A stretch of DNA of 52,726 nucleotides from Acidovorax sp. CCYZU-2555 (GCF_018413525.1 NZ_JAHCDD010000038.1:1-52726); one strand, 5' to 3'; shown: positions 33,527 through 43,587, counted from the first letter of the stretch. The notes: generated by a model from the sequence alone, not told the origin. Translations and numbers: made by a program.

Positions 33527-33900
33527 GCGGTGCGCCGCGCGAGATGCCACAGCACGGCGGCAATGGGCAGATTCTTGAGAAGCGGCCCCAACGGGTGCAG
33601 CCACAGCGAAGCTTGCAGCACGGTCGCGGTGATCGTCATGACGACCATCAGCGCCAGCGCCGCGACAAAGACCGCACGGCCGGGCCGCAGCCACAGCGCC
33701 AGGCCCATGGCCAGATCCGCAAGGGCCCCGCCCCAGATCAGTGCCAGCACCAGCCATTGCGGCGACGCCAGACCGGCCTGGGCGAGCACGGTGCGGCTTT
33801 GTCCGTTCAGCTCGACCAGGCTGACCACGCCTGTGACCAGCCAGACCAGCACCAGGCTCATGCGCAGCAGCCGATCCGGGTCGGCGCCCATGCGGCTCAT
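33523..33900 (-). CDS. DoxX-like membrane protein
   Basis: 125 residues with four predicted membrane helices and the DoxX-like features LLRMSLVLVWLVTGVVSLVE at the start and DLAMGLALWLRPGRAVFVAALALMV in the middle. Family function is unclear; relatives act with quinol oxidase or thiosulfate oxidation, others are uncharacterised. Its start overlaps the stop of the SRPBCC gene and its stop overlaps the start of the DUF2269 gene, both by 4 bp, so it is translated as part of one unit. Confidence 0.75.
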   Translation of the reverse strand: MSRMGADPDRLLRMSLVLVWLVTGVVSLVELNGQSRTVLAQAGLASPQWLVLALIWGGALADLAMGLALWLRPGRAVFVAALALMVVMTITATVLQASLWLHPLGPLLKNLPIAAVLWHLARRTA

Positions 33901-34397
33901 CCGACCAGACCTTGAGCGCGCTGCCAGGCCACGACCTCGTGCGCATGGCTTTCGAGGAATACCCGCATGCGCTCGAAGCGCTGACGGGTCTGGCGCGCGA
34001 ACACCCAGTCGACCACCGGCCCGATCAGCCAGTCCACCGGCGCCGGCCCCGATTCGATCGTGTAGATGTAGGTCAGCAGGGACCGCTCCGGCCCCAGGTC
34101 TGCATGCTTCATCGACGCCGCCCAGCGGGTGAACGGAAACGACTTGCCGACCATCGTCGCCGCCGCCAGCCGGGGCCGGTCGAACGTGACAAAGCGCGTG
34201 CGCATGGAGAGGAATTTCAACCAGCGCCCGCCGGTGTTCTCGGTTTCAGCGCCTACGAACGCACAAGGCGCGCCACCGACCACATGCGCCTGGCCGACCA
34301 GCGAATCCCAGCGCGCGCGCCAGGCGTGGTAGTGGAACGTGTCGAAGACCACGTCGGCGGCCGCGGGCATTTCGAACTCGAAGCGGCGATGCGCCAT
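33897..34397 (-). CDS. SRPBCC-family lipid/hydrophobic-ligand-binding protein
   Basis: 166 residues from ATG 34397. An ATG at 34403 is also in frame, but GGAGGA ends right next to it, whereas the downstream ATG has the usual spacing of 6 nt. The START/Bet-v1-like fold is suggested by HRRFEFEMPAAADVVFDTFHYHAWRARWDSLVG and the alternating hydrophobic strands up to VDWLIGPVVDWVFARQTRQRFERMRVFLE. Such proteins bind lipids, sterols or aromatic ligands. It lies between a dehydrogenase-like gene and a DoxX-like gene, so a role in modifying or sensing a lipid-like substrate is plausible. Confidence 0.75.
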   Translation of the reverse strand: MAHRRFEFEMPAAADVVFDTFHYHAWRARWDSLVGQAHVVGGAPCAFVGAETENTGGRWLKFLSMRTRFVTFDRPRLAAATMVGKSFPFTRWAASMKHADLGPERSLLTYIYTIESGPAPVDWLIGPVVDWVFARQTRQRFERMRVFLESHAHEVVAWQRAQGLVG

Positions 34398-34399
34398 GG

Positions 34400-35503
34400 T
34401 CATTCCTCCACGATGTCGGTTGCCATGCGCCAGCGCGCGAACTCGGGCGCGAACTCCGCCAGCGCCAGCAGGCCGGTGCAGGCCTGCGCACCAACAGGCA
34501 GCTGCTCGCCGCGCGCCAGCCGCCGCGCCAGCAGGATGGCCGCCATGCAGGGAATTTCGGGACCATGGTCATGGTCCGCCGCGATATGCCATGCGCGCCG
34601 CGCGGGCTGGCCCCGGGCGTCCAGGCCCGCGACGCGCACCACCATGCCGCCCAGCGCGCTGCCCAGCGGATCGAAAGCCCGGCCCAGCGAATGCAGCAGC
34701 GGCGCGAGTTTGCGCGGCGCCGCCAGCAGCCTTTTTTGTCGCAGGAACGACAGCGCCGCGAACGCCTGCTGCGCCAGCCCCACTTCGAGCGCCGCGCGGA
34801 ACATCACCGTTTCCACGCCGGGATAGCGCGCGGGAAACAGCTCCAGATCGGGGATGTCGCACAGCGCGCCGCGGCGCGGCTTCAGGCGCGCGAAACGCAC
34901 GGGCGTGGGACTGGCCCAGCCCGGGCGCTGCACCCATTGGCCGTTCTCCAGTATCCGTATCGGTTCGCCGCAGTACGCGAGCACGCCGGCCAGCGTGGCC
35001 TTGCCGCGCGGCGCGCTCTGCGCCGGGGCGATGCAGGTGTCTATGCTGTGCAGGCACTGCCAGCCCGCCGCGAGGTGGTCGACCACGGCGGCAGAAAGTG
35101 CCGGCACCGTGCTCGCGCCCGAAATGGCGCTGCGCCCCGCGCGGCGAAACGCCGCATCGACCTGGGCCGCGAAGTCGCAGACGAAGCGCCGGCCGTCGGC
35201 CAGATCGATGTAATGCGCGCCGGCCTGGGCGATCTGCAGCGGCACCCGGTAATCCTGCCCCTGGAAAGGGCCGGCCGTGTGGATCACCAGCCCGGGTGCG
35301 AGTTCGTTCAGGCGGCCGAGAAAATCGCTCGCATCGACGTCGATGCAGACACCGCGCGCCGTGGCGCCCAATGAACTCGCAAGCGCCTGGGCAGGCGCCA
35401 GGCTGCGGCCACCAACCAGAATTTCCAACCTCGGGTCCGAAGCCAATGCCTTGCCGATGCGCGCGCCAAAATTGCCGTAACCACCCAGGATCAGAATTTT
35501 CAT
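34400..35503 (-). CDS. Saccharopine-dehydrogenase-like NAD(P)-binding protein
   Basis: 367 residues from ATG 35503, with AGGA upstream. The N-terminus MKILILGGYGNFGARIGKALAS is a Rossmann glycine-rich loop, followed by the GPFQGQDYRVPLQIAQAGAHYIDLADG segment typical of saccharopine reductase-like proteins. The C-terminal half is less conserved. The natural substrate is unknown; many relatives are uncharacterised or act on lipids. It is the first gene of the coupled four-gene operon. Confidence 0.8.
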   Translation of the reverse strand: MKILILGGYGNFGARIGKALASDPRLEILVGGRSLAPAQALASSLGATARGVCIDVDASDFLGRLNELAPGLVIHTAGPFQGQDYRVPLQIAQAGAHYIDLADGRRFVCDFAAQVDAAFRRAGRSAISGASTVPALSAAVVDHLAAGWQCLHSIDTCIAPAQSAPRGKATLAGVLAYCGEPIRILENGQWVQRPGWASPTPVRFARLKPRRGALCDIPDLELFPARYPGVETVMFRAALEVGLAQQAFAALSFLRQKRLLAAPRKLAPLLHSLGRAFDPLGSALGGMVVRVAGLDARGQPARRAWHIAADHDHGPEIPCMAAILLARRLARGEQLPVGAQACTGLLALAEFAPEFARWRMATDIVEE

Positions 35504-35569
35504 GATCCTGAATTGTAAGTAAACCGCACGCAGCGCCCCGAGCGAGGTGCAGCGCTCAGGGGCTGCACC

Positions 35570-36526
35570 TCAGCTCGGCACCAGGAAATCCCGGCTGATG
35601 TCCGCGCCCAGCGCATTGACGCGTTCGAGAAACTGCGTGAGATAGGCGTGCAGCCCTGTGGCCAGGATTTCGTCTATGCGCGCATAGCGCAGGTCTGCCA
35701 ACAGCCGGCCGGCCTTGCGCTGGGTTTCGCCCGATTGCTCGTTCGCCACCAGCGCCAGGTTGTCGACCACTTCCTGCATGCTCGCCAGCAACGAACGCGG
35801 CATGTCGGCGCGCAGCATCAGCAGTTCGGCCACGCGCTCGGGCGTGATCACGTCGCGGTAGACCTTGCGGTAGACCTCGAAGGCCGAGACGCTGCGCAGC
35901 AGCGCGCTCCAGTGGTAGAAGTCGAACTGCACCACGCCCTTGCCGCGCACGCTGCCGTGGTAGTCGCGCTCGATCGCGTGGAATTTCACATCGAGCAGGC
36001 GCGCGGTGTTGTCGGCGCGTTCGAGAAAAGTGCCCAGGCGCAGGAAGCGGTAGGCCTCGTCCTTGAGCATGGTGCCTTGCGTGACGCCGCGCGACAGGTG
36101 CGAGCGGTCCTTGACCCACTCGAAGAACTGCGCGGGATCGCGCTCGAAAGCGCCATCGTCGAGCTGCTTGCCGACTTCGAGCCAGGTCTGGTTGTGCGTT
36201 TCCCAGACTTCGGTGGTCAGCGCGCCGCGCACCGCGCGCGCGTTCTCGCGCGCCGAACGCAGGCACGACACGATGGAAGCGCTGTTGCTCTCGTCATGCA
36301 CCAGGAAATGCAGCACCTTGTCGCGCGTCACTTCGGCGTGCGACTCCTGGTACGCAGGCACCAGCTCGCTGATCGACAGCACGCCCTGCCAGGCCTTGCG
36401 CGCCTGGCCCTGGGCCTGGGGCAGCATCGAGGTGTCGTAGGCCACGCTCAGCAGGCGCGCGGTGTTTTCTGCGCGCTCGACATAGCGCGACATCCAGAAC
36501 AAATGGTCGGCGGTACGGCTCAGCAT
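35570..36526 (-). CDS. Alpha-E domain protein (DUF403)
   Basis: 318 residues, all-helical. The family start MLSRTADHLFWMSRYVERAENTARLL and the internal repeat of this pattern (EAYRFLRLGTFLERADNTARLLDVKFH) are clear. Alpha-E proteins are nearly always encoded beside a circularly permuted ATP-grasp enzyme, often with a transglutaminase-like protease, and are predicted to act in peptide amide-ligase or maturation systems. Its start overlaps the ATP-grasp stop by 7 bp. No transglutaminase gene follows here. Confidence 0.9.
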   Translation of the reverse strand: MLSRTADHLFWMSRYVERAENTARLLSVAYDTSMLPQAQGQARKAWQGVLSISELVPAYQESHAEVTRDKVLHFLVHDESNSASIVSCLRSARENARAVRGALTTEVWETHNQTWLEVGKQLDDGAFERDPAQFFEWVKDRSHLSRGVTQGTMLKDEAYRFLRLGTFLERADNTARLLDVKFHAIERDYHGSVRGKGVVQFDFYHWSALLRSVSAFEVYRKVYRDVITPERVAELLMLRADMPRSLLASMQEVVDNLALVANEQSGETQRKAGRLLADLRYARIDEILATGLHAYLTQFLERVNALGADISRDFLVPS

Positions 36527-38001
36527 GCAACACTCCCTTCAAGGCCGGCGTCATCCGCGCCTTCGAGCACCCAGGTATCCTTGGTCCCGCCCCCCTGTGA
36601 TGAATTGACCACCAGCGAGCCTTCCTTCAAGGCCACGCGCGTCAATCCGCCCGCGACCATCTTCACGGTCTTGCCGCTGAGCACGAACGGCCGCAGATCG
36701 ATGTGGCGCGGCGCGATGCCGCTTTCGACATAGGTCGGGCAGCTCGACAGGCTCAGCGTGGGCTGGGCGATGTAGCCCGCGGGGTTGGCGAGCAGCGCGC
36801 GGCGGAAATCCTCGATCTCGGCGCGCGTCGCGGCCGGGCCGATCAGCATGCCGTAGCCGCCCGCGCCATGCACTTCCTTCACCACCAGCTCGTGCAGATG
36901 GTCGAGCACATAGCGCAGATCGTCGGGCTTGCGGCACATCCAGGTCGGCACGTTGGACAGCAGCGGTTGCTCGCCGAGGTAAAAGCGAATCATGTCGGGC
37001 ACATAGGGGTAGACCGACTTGTCGTCGGCCACGCCCGTGCCGACCGCATTGCAGATCGCCACATTGCCCGCGCGGTAGGCGCGCATCAGGCCAGGGCAGC
37101 CCAGCGTGGAGCTTTCGCGGAACACTTCCGGATCGAGAAAGTCGTCGTCGAGGCGCCGATAGATCACATCGACGCGGCGCCGGCCGCGCGTGGTGCGCAT
37201 GAACACCGTGTCGTGCTCGACCACCAGATCCTGGCCTTCGACCAGCTCCACGCCCATTTGCTGGGCCAGGAACGCGTGTTCGAAATAGGCGCTGTTGTGC
37301 ATGCCCGGCGTGAGCACCACCACCGTGGGTTCGGGCGCGCCCGCGGGCGCGACGGCGCGCAGCGTGTCGAGCAGCAGGTCGGGGTAATGCGCGACCGGCG
37401 CCACCGAATGCTGGGCAAACAGTTCGGGGAACAGCCGCATCATCATGCGGCGGTTTTCGAGCATGTACGACACGCCCGAAGGCACGCGCAAATTGTCCTC
37501 GAGCACAAAATATTCGCCCACACCATCGGCATTCGCGGCGCGCACGATGTCGATGCCCGCAATCTGCGCATAGATGTCGCCGGGCACCTTGACGCCCACC
37601 ATTTCCGGGCGGTACTGGGCGTTTTGCAGCACCAGATCGGAAGGCACGATGCCCGCGCGCAGGATCTCCTGGCCGTGGTAGACGTCGTGAATGAAGCGAT
37701 TGAGCGCGGTCGCGCGCTGCACCAGGCCGCGCTGCATGTGCGACCACTCCTGCGCGGGAATGATGCGCGGTATCAGATCGAACGGAATCAGCCGCTCCCG
37801 GCCGGCCCCGCCCTCATCCTTTGCGCCGTAGACGGCGAAAGTGATACCGACCCGGCGGAAAATCATTTCCGCCTCGGCGCGCCGCGCCTCCATGGCCGCA
37901 CCCGGCTGGCGTGAAAGCCATTGCCGGTAATCTTTGTAATGCGGTCGAACATCACTGCCCTCAAAGGGCGTGGTTGCATACATTTCGTCGAATCTTTGCA
38001 T
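36520..38001 (-). CDS. Circularly permuted ATP-grasp protein (DUF404/DUF407)
   Basis: 493 residues from ATG 38001 with AGGAGG 8 bp upstream. The family motifs are present: the N-terminal MQRFDEMYATTPFEG, HDVYHGQEILRAGIVPSDLV, the YFVLEDNLRVPSGVSYMLENR nucleotide-binding segment, and the C-terminal VVNSSQGGGTKDTW. It is predicted to form amide bonds between amino acids or peptides using ATP, together with the alpha-E protein downstream. The natural substrate is unknown. Confidence 0.92.
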   Translation of the reverse strand: MQRFDEMYATTPFEGSDVRPHYKDYRQWLSRQPGAAMEARRAEAEMIFRRVGITFAVYGAKDEGGAGRERLIPFDLIPRIIPAQEWSHMQRGLVQRATALNRFIHDVYHGQEILRAGIVPSDLVLQNAQYRPEMVGVKVPGDIYAQIAGIDIVRAANADGVGEYFVLEDNLRVPSGVSYMLENRRMMMRLFPELFAQHSVAPVAHYPDLLLDTLRAVAPAGAPEPTVVVLTPGMHNSAYFEHAFLAQQMGVELVEGQDLVVEHDTVFMRTTRGRRRVDVIYRRLDDDFLDPEVFRESSTLGCPGLMRAYRAGNVAICNAVGTGVADDKSVYPYVPDMIRFYLGEQPLLSNVPTWMCRKPDDLRYVLDHLHELVVKEVHGAGGYGMLIGPAATRAEIEDFRRALLANPAGYIAQPTLSLSSCPTYVESGIAPRHIDLRPFVLSGKTVKMVAGGLTRVALKEGSLVVNSSQGGGTKDTWVLEGADDAGLEGSVAC

Positions 38002-38113
38002 CAGCGGAGCCTCCTGGAGCCCAACAAGCAAGCTTAGTGCCTGATACGGCTGTGCGCTTGCCTGACGCTTCAGTGTACCCAGCGCGCAAGAGGATTGTTA
38101 CGCTCGTTGCACT

Positions 38114-40618
38114 TCAATTGACGGAGACACTACCTGACTGCCAATAACGCGGCTTTGACCTACGTTCGCAGGCCAGCTGCAGCGGCTGCGCCGACGACCA
38201 CAGGGCGGCGCCGCAGCGTGCGCTGGTCACCACATTCACGCCCTGCGCACGGTAGCGCTGCATCACGGGCGCGGCCGGGTGGCCGTAGCGGTTGCGGTAA
38301 CCGGCCTGCACCACCGCATGGCGCGGCGCGACGGCCGCAATCCATTCGGCGCTCGACGAGGTCTTGCTGCCATGGTGCGGCACCAGCAGCCAGTCGGCGC
38401 GCAGGGGCGCGCGCCCGGCGAGCAACTCGGCTTCCTGCGCGCGTTCGATATCGCCCGCGAGCAGCGCAGTGGCGCCATTGGCGCCGACGATGCGCAGCAC
38501 GCAGCTGAGCGTATTGGGAGCGGTCGCGGCGGCGCTCGCAGACGCGCCCGGCAAGGGATGGAGCACTTCGAAAGCCACGCCGTCCCAGGCCCAGCGCTGG
38601 CCCGCGACGCAGGCCGTGACCGAACGCTGCACGGACTGCGGCCACTGCGGATCCAGCGCTCCGCGCAACGCGGTCTGCGGCTGGGCGCGCAGCACGGCCG
38701 CGGCGCCGCCGATATGGTCGTTGTCGCCATGGCTCAGCATCAGCACGTCGAGGCGCTCGCCCAGCGCGCGCAGCAGCGGCACCAGCACGCGCTGGCCCGC
38801 GTCGCTTTGCGGGCCGTAGCGCGGGCCGGTGTCGTACAGCAGGCTGTGCGACTGCGTGCGCACCAGCACGGCATTGCCCTGGCCGACATCGGCCGCGAGC
38901 AGCGTGAAGCTGCCGGATGCGGGGCGCGCGGGCTGCCACCACAGCGCGGGCAGCAGCAGCGGCAGGCCCATGAGCCGCAACGGCCAAGGCAGGCGCAGCA
39001 CCAGCCAGATGCCGCCCGCGACCGCCGCAAGCCCGGCCCAGGCCGGCGCCGCGGGCAGGAACAGCTGGGCCGCGGGCGCCTGCGCAAGCCAGGCCAGACC
39101 CGCCATTAAAGGCAGCACGCTGGCCGCGGCCAGCTGCCACAGCGAGGGCCAGACCATGCCCAGCAAGGCCAGCGGCGTGGCCACCAGCGTGACCCAGGGA
39201 ATCGCCAGCAGATTGGCCACAACGCCGACCAGCGAGACCTGGCCGAACAGCAGCACGCTCAGCGGCGTGAGCGCCAGCGTGACCACCGCCTGGGTGCGCA
39301 GCAGCGCGAGCGCGCGGGCGCGCAGGCCCTGCGCCGCGCCTTCGTCACGCGCCGACGCAGCAAACAATACGCCGACAGCGACAAAGCTCAGCCAGAAGCC
39401 CGCCTGCCACAGCGCCCAGGGGTCGGCCAGCACCACCGCCGCGAGCGCCAGCAGCCAGACCTGGTGCCAGGGCCAGCGCGCGCCCGCCAGGCGCAGGCCC
39501 GCGACCACGGCCAGCATCGCCACCGTGCGCTGCGCGGGCAGGCCCCAGCCGCTGAGCAGCGCATAGGCCAGCGCCAGCAAAACGCCGCCGACCAGCGCGA
39601 CCGTGGGCGCGGGCAGCCACAGACAGCAGCGCGCCGATCGCCGCCAGGCCCAGCCCAGCAGCGCCGCCGCGATCCAGGCAAACAGCGTGATGTGCAGGCC
39701 CGAAATGCTCATCAGATGGGCCACGCCGGTCGCGCGAAACAGCTCCCAGTCGCGGTGATCGATCGCGCCCTGGTCGCCGACCACCAGCGCCGCGACCACG
39801 CCGCGCGCGCGCTGCCAGGCCGGGTCGGCATCGTGCGGCGCGACGATGGCATCGCGCAGTTGCTGGCGCAGGCGCGCGACGGGGTAGCGCCCGGTCTGCG
39901 CCAGCCGCTGCGGCCGCGCCTGTGCCTTGCCCAGGCGCACATAGCCCGTGGCCTGCACGCCCTGCTCCCAGAGCCACAGCTCCTGGTCGAAACCATGGGG
40001 GTTGCGCAGGCCGTGCGGCGCCTTGAGGCGCACGGTCAGGGACCAACGCTCGCCCGGCGTGAGCGGCATGGGGCCGGCCTGCGCCCCGGCCCGTTCGCCA
40101 GCGCGCGGCCCCTGCCAGCTCAACTCGATCAGCGCAGGCGCGCGCACCGCTGCGCCCTGCCCTTTGGCCGCCACTTCGGCATGTTCGACCGCAAAGCGAA
40201 AGCGCATTCCCCAGGGCGCGGGCTCGGGCATGGCGGCGACGATTCCGGTCAGGCGCAAATCCCGGCCTTCGAGCGCGGCATCGAGCGCCTGCGACTGGTA
40301 AGCGAGCGCGCGTGCGCCGCAGCCCGCGGCCATGGCGCAGGCTGCGGCCAGCACGCACAGCAGCCAGACGACGCCGCGGTGCGCGCGCCGCTGGGCAATG
40401 CATGCCGCGCCGACCAGCGCCAGGCCCGCGAACAGCAGGGCTGCATAGTCCTGCGAACGCCACAGCGCTGGCTGCGTGACCTGCCAGGCTGCGCCAGCGA
40501 CCAGGCCCAGGAGCGCCGCCTGAAAGCCAGACCAGGGCCGCAGCGGCCGGAAGACGGCTGCCGAATTCGATGAAGAGCGAAGCGCGGCGCGCATGGCGCA
40601 GATGCTAGCCAGCGCCAT
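38114..40618 (-). CDS. comEC: ComEC/Rec2 DNA-uptake channel protein
   Basis: 834 residues from ATG 40618; an in-frame ATG at 40594 is equally possible and no strong Shine-Dalgarno sequence decides it. Domain order: DUF4131 N-terminal OB-like region (residues ~90-230), the polytopic competence domain with the family motif HLMSISGLHITLFAWI (~305-320), and a C-terminal metallo-beta-lactamase-like domain with ADVGQGNAVLVRTQSHSLLYDTGP and SHGDNDHIGG. It transports single-stranded DNA across the inner membrane during natural transformation. It is flanked by unrelated genes, as in other Burkholderiales. Confidence 0.93.
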   Translation of the reverse strand: MALASICAMRAALRSSSNSAAVFRPLRPWSGFQAALLGLVAGAAWQVTQPALWRSQDYAALLFAGLALVGAACIAQRRAHRGVVWLLCVLAAACAMAAGCGARALAYQSQALDAALEGRDLRLTGIVAAMPEPAPWGMRFRFAVEHAEVAAKGQGAAVRAPALIELSWQGPRAGERAGAQAGPMPLTPGERWSLTVRLKAPHGLRNPHGFDQELWLWEQGVQATGYVRLGKAQARPQRLAQTGRYPVARLRQQLRDAIVAPHDADPAWQRARGVVAALVVGDQGAIDHRDWELFRATGVAHLMSISGLHITLFAWIAAALLGWAWRRSARCCLWLPAPTVALVGGVLLALAYALLSGWGLPAQRTVAMLAVVAGLRLAGARWPWHQVWLLALAAVVLADPWALWQAGFWLSFVAVGVLFAASARDEGAAQGLRARALALLRTQAVVTLALTPLSVLLFGQVSLVGVVANLLAIPWVTLVATPLALLGMVWPSLWQLAAASVLPLMAGLAWLAQAPAAQLFLPAAPAWAGLAAVAGGIWLVLRLPWPLRLMGLPLLLPALWWQPARPASGSFTLLAADVGQGNAVLVRTQSHSLLYDTGPRYGPQSDAGQRVLVPLLRALGERLDVLMLSHGDNDHIGGAAAVLRAQPQTALRGALDPQWPQSVQRSVTACVAGQRWAWDGVAFEVLHPLPGASASAAATAPNTLSCVLRIVGANGATALLAGDIERAQEAELLAGRAPLRADWLLVPHHGSKTSSSAEWIAAVAPRHAVVQAGYRNRYGHPAAPVMQRYRAQGVNVVTSARCGAALWSSAQPLQLACERRSKPRYWQSGSVSVN

Positions 40619-40718
40619 CCGACAATGCCAACGCCGCCCATGCGCCCAGCGTTGGCACTGCCTATGTCACACTCTCGGACGACCCCTTTTCCCTGATTTT
40701 TTGCCAAAGGAAACCGTG

Positions 40719-41177
40719 ATGAGCGTTTACAACAAGCTGAATGAACTGCAGATCGAACTGCCCGCGCTGGCCGTGCCCGCCGCCGCCTACCTGCCCTATG
40801 TGCAGACCGGCTCGCTGGTGTTCCTCAGCGGCCATATCGCCAAGAAGGACGGCAAGGTCTGGGCCGGCCAGCTGGGCCGCGACATCAGCACCGAGGAAGG
40901 CAAGGCCGCGGCGCGCGCCGTGGCGATCGACCTGCTGGGCACGCTGCAACATGCGGCCGGCGGCGACCTCAACCGCGTGCAGCGCATCGTCAAGGTGATG
41001 AGCCTGGTCAACTCCACCGGCGAATTCACCGAACAGCACCTGGTCACCAATGGCTGCAGCGAACTGCTGGGCGAAGTCTTCGGCACCAAGGGCCAGCATG
41101 CACGCAGCGCGTTCGGCGTGGCGCAGATTCCCATGGGTGCGTGCGTGGAAATCGAGCTGATTGCAGAACTGGCTTAA
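40719..41177 (+). CDS. RidA-family reactive intermediate deaminase
   Basis: 152 residues from ATG 40719 with AAAGGAAA upstream. It follows the YjgF pattern for the longer Rid subgroup (MSVYNKLNELQIELPALAVPAAAYLPYVQTGSLVFLSGHIAKKDGKV), with the catalytic Arg kept in HARSAFGVAQIPMGACVEIELIAEL. Hydrolysis of reactive enamine or imine intermediates is expected. This contrasts with the Rid protein at 15097-15558, which lacks the Arg. A terminator follows and it is convergent with parC. Confidence 0.9.
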   Translation: MSVYNKLNELQIELPALAVPAAAYLPYVQTGSLVFLSGHIAKKDGKVWAGQLGRDISTEEGKAAARAVAIDLLGTLQHAAGGDLNRVQRIVKVMSLVNSTGEFTEQHLVTNGCSELLGEVFGTKGQHARSAFGVAQIPMGACVEIELIAELA

Positions 41178-41190
41178 AAAGCAGAACGAG

Positions 41191-41215
41191 AAAAAGCCCC
41201 TTGCGGGGCTTTTTT
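41191..41215. terminator. Bidirectional terminator between the RidA gene and parC
   Basis: AAAAAGCCCC-TTGC-GGGGCTTTTTT: an inverted repeat with A- and T-runs, 14 bp beyond the RidA stop and 30 bp beyond the parC stop. Confidence 0.88.
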
Positions 41216-41244
41216 CATGAACCGGCCCGTCACCAGACCCGTGC

Positions 41245-43587
41245 TCATTCCACGCGCGTAATGCGCGCCGGCTTGAAGCCCAGGTCGGCCGCCTTGCCCT
41301 TGGCGCCGCGCTTGCCGCGCGCGTTGTTGAGGCTGCGGATTTCCAGCGTTTCGTCGCGTGCCTTGCCGCCGCGGCCCGTGCCTTCGAGGCGAATGCTGCG
41401 CGTGTAGGCAGCGGCGCCCGCCAGTTGGTCGCCGTCTTCGAGCGCCAGCAGCATCAGGCCGCGCGCGGCGCTGGTCATGGTCTTGAGCTCGCTGATCTCG
41501 AAGGTCAGGATGCGACCGCCGACCGAGCCCACGGCCACATGGGTCGCGGCGGGTTGAACGACGCTGCCCGAACCACCGCTCACCAGAGAAGGCGCACACA
41601 GCGTCTCGCCTTCGGCCAGATTGACGAAGGCCTTGCCGCTCTTGTTGCGCGAGACCAGGCTGTCGACGCTCGCCAGGAAGCCGTAGCCGCCCGAGCAGGC
41701 CAGCAGCAGGCAGGCCTGGGCCGGGCCCGCGAAATAGTACTGCAGCTGCGTGCCGCTTTCGAGTTCGATCAGCGTGGTCACGGGCTGGCCGTCACCGCGC
41801 CCGCCGGGCAATTGCGCGACCGGAACGGAATACACCCGGCCGTTGCTGCCGAAGGCCAGCAACTGGTCGACGGTGCGGCATTCGAACGTGCCGTAGAGCG
41901 CATCGCCGGCCTTGAAGGTGAAGCTCGCGGCTTCGTGTCCATGGCCCTGGCGCGCGCGCACCCAGCCTTTTTCCGAGACCACCACCGTGACGGGTTCGTC
42001 GGCCACCTTCACTTCGGCGACCGATTTCTTCTCTTCCTGGATCAGCGTGCGGCGCGCGTCGGCGAACTGCTTGGCGTCGGCTTCGATCTCCTTGATCATC
42101 AGCTTGCGCAGGGTGCCGGGATTGCCCAGGATGTCTTCGAGCTTGCCCTGGCTTTCGCGCAGCGCGGCGAGCTCCTGCTCGATCTTGATGGCTTCGAGCC
42201 GCGCGAGCTGGCGCAGCCGGATTTCAAGAATGTCTTCGGCCTGGCGGTCCGACAGCGCGAAGCGTTCGATCAGCGCGGCCTTGGGTTCGTCGCTCTCGCG
42301 GATGATGGCGATCACTTCGTCGATGTTGAGCAGCACGATCTGCCGCCCTTCGAGGATGTGGGCGCGGTCCAGCACCTTGGCCAGGCGGTGCTGCGAGCGG
42401 CGGGTGATGGTGCTCTGGCGGAATTCGATCCACTCCTGCAGCATCTGCAGCAGCGACTTCTGCACGGGCCGTCCGTCGAGGCCGATCATCGTCAGATTGA
42501 TCGAGCTCGACGTTTCGAGGCTGGTGTGGGCCAGCAGCATGTGCGACAGATCGGACTGGCGCACCTTGCCGCTCTTGGGCTCGATGACGATGCGCACCGG
42601 CGCATCCTTGCTCGACTCGTCGCGCACGCCGTCGAGCACGGCCAGCAGGTTGGCCTTGAGCAGCTGCTGGTCCTGGGTCAGCGCCTTCTTGCCGGTCTTG
42701 ATCTTGGGGTTGGACAGCTCCTCGATCTCTTCGAGCACCTTCTGCGTGGAGACGCCGGGCGGCAGTTCGGTGACCACCATCTGCCACTGGCCGCGCGCGA
42801 GTTCCTCGATCTTCCAGCGCGCGCGCACCTTGAGGCTGCCGCGGCCCGTGCGGTAGGCGTCGGCGATGTCGGACGGGCTGCTGATGATCTGGCCGCCGCC
42901 GGGATAGTCGGGGCCGGGAACGAGCAGCGCGAGGTCGGCCTGGGTCAGCTGCGGCTTCTTGATCAGCGCGACGCAGGCGTCGGCGATCTCGCGCAGGTTG
43001 TGGCTGGGAATCTCGGTCGCCAGGCCCACGGCGATGCCGCTGGCGCCGTTGAGCAGGCTGAACGGCAGGCGCGCGGGCAGCTGGCGCGGCTCCTGCGTGG
43101 AGCCGTCGTAGTTGGGCACGAAGTCGACCGTGCCCTCGTCGATCTCGTCGAGCAGCAGGCCGGTGATCTTCGACAGCCGCGCTTCGGTGTAGCGCATCGC
43201 CGCGGCGCCGTCGCCGTCGCGGCTGCCGAAGTTGCCCTGGCCGTCGACCAGCGGATAGCGCTGGGCGAAGTCCTGGGCCATGCGCACCAGCGCGTCATAG
43301 GCCGACTGGTCGCCATGCGGGTGGAAGCGGCCCAGCACATCGCCGACCACGCGCGCGCTCTTGACGGGACGCGGCGCGGTATTGCCCGAATAGCTCAGGC
43401 CCATGCGGTCCATCGCATAGAGAATGCGCCGCTGCACGGGCTTCAGGCCGTCGCAGACATCGGGCAGGGCCCGGCCCTTGACCACCGACAGCGCATATTC
43501 GAGGTAGGCGCGTTGCGCATAGGTTCCGAGGTCCAGCGCATCGCCATTGGCTTGCGCCGCCAGATCCAAAGTATCTTGATCGCTCAT
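41245..43587 (-). CDS. parC: DNA topoisomerase IV subunit A
   Basis: 780 residues. The cleavage Tyr is Y133 ([11 protein letters not shown]), with R132 before it. The quinolone-determining segment reads [12 protein letters not shown]: Gln94 and Asp98 stand where E. coli ParC has Ser80 and Glu84. The IGLATEIP-like [17 protein letters not shown] and the C-terminal beta-pinwheel are present. It forms with ParE the type IIA topoisomerase that decatenates sister chromosomes. The start ATG overlaps the lytic transglycosylase stop (ATGA). Confidence 0.97.
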   Translation of the reverse strand: MSDQDTLDLAAQANGDALDLGTYAQRAYLEYALSVVKGRALPDVCDGLKPVQRRILYAMDRMGLSYSGNTAPRPVKSARVVGDVLGRFHPHGDQSAYDALVRMAQDFAQRYPLVDGQGNFGSRDGDGAAAMRYTEARLSKITGLLLDEIDEGTVDFVPNYDGSTQEPRQLPARLPFSLLNGASGIAVGLATEIPSHNLREIADACVALIKKPQLTQADLALLVPGPDYPGGGQIISSPSDIADAYRTGRGSLKVRARWKIEELARGQWQMVVTELPPGVSTQKVLEEIEELSNPKIKTGKKALTQDQQLLKANLLAVLDGVRDESSKDAPVRIVIEPKSGKVRQSDLSHMLLAHTSLETSSSINLTMIGLDGRPVQKSLLQMLQEWIEFRQSTITRRSQHRLAKVLDRAHILEGRQIVLLNIDEVIAIIRESDEPKAALIERFALSDRQAEDILEIRLRQLARLEAIKIEQELAALRESQGKLEDILGNPGTLRKLMIKEIEADAKQFADARRTLIQEEKKSVAEVKVADEPVTVVVSEKGWVRARQGHGHEAASFTFKAGDALYGTFECRTVDQLLAFGSNGRVYSVPVAQLPGGRGDGQPVTTLIELESGTQLQYYFAGPAQACLLLACSGGYGFLASVDSLVSRNKSGKAFVNLAEGETLCAPSLVSGGSGSVVQPAATHVAVGSVGGRILTFEISELKTMTSAARGLMLLALEDGDQLAGAAAYTRSIRLEGTGRGGKARDETLEIRSLNNARGKRGAKGKAADLGFKPARITRVE

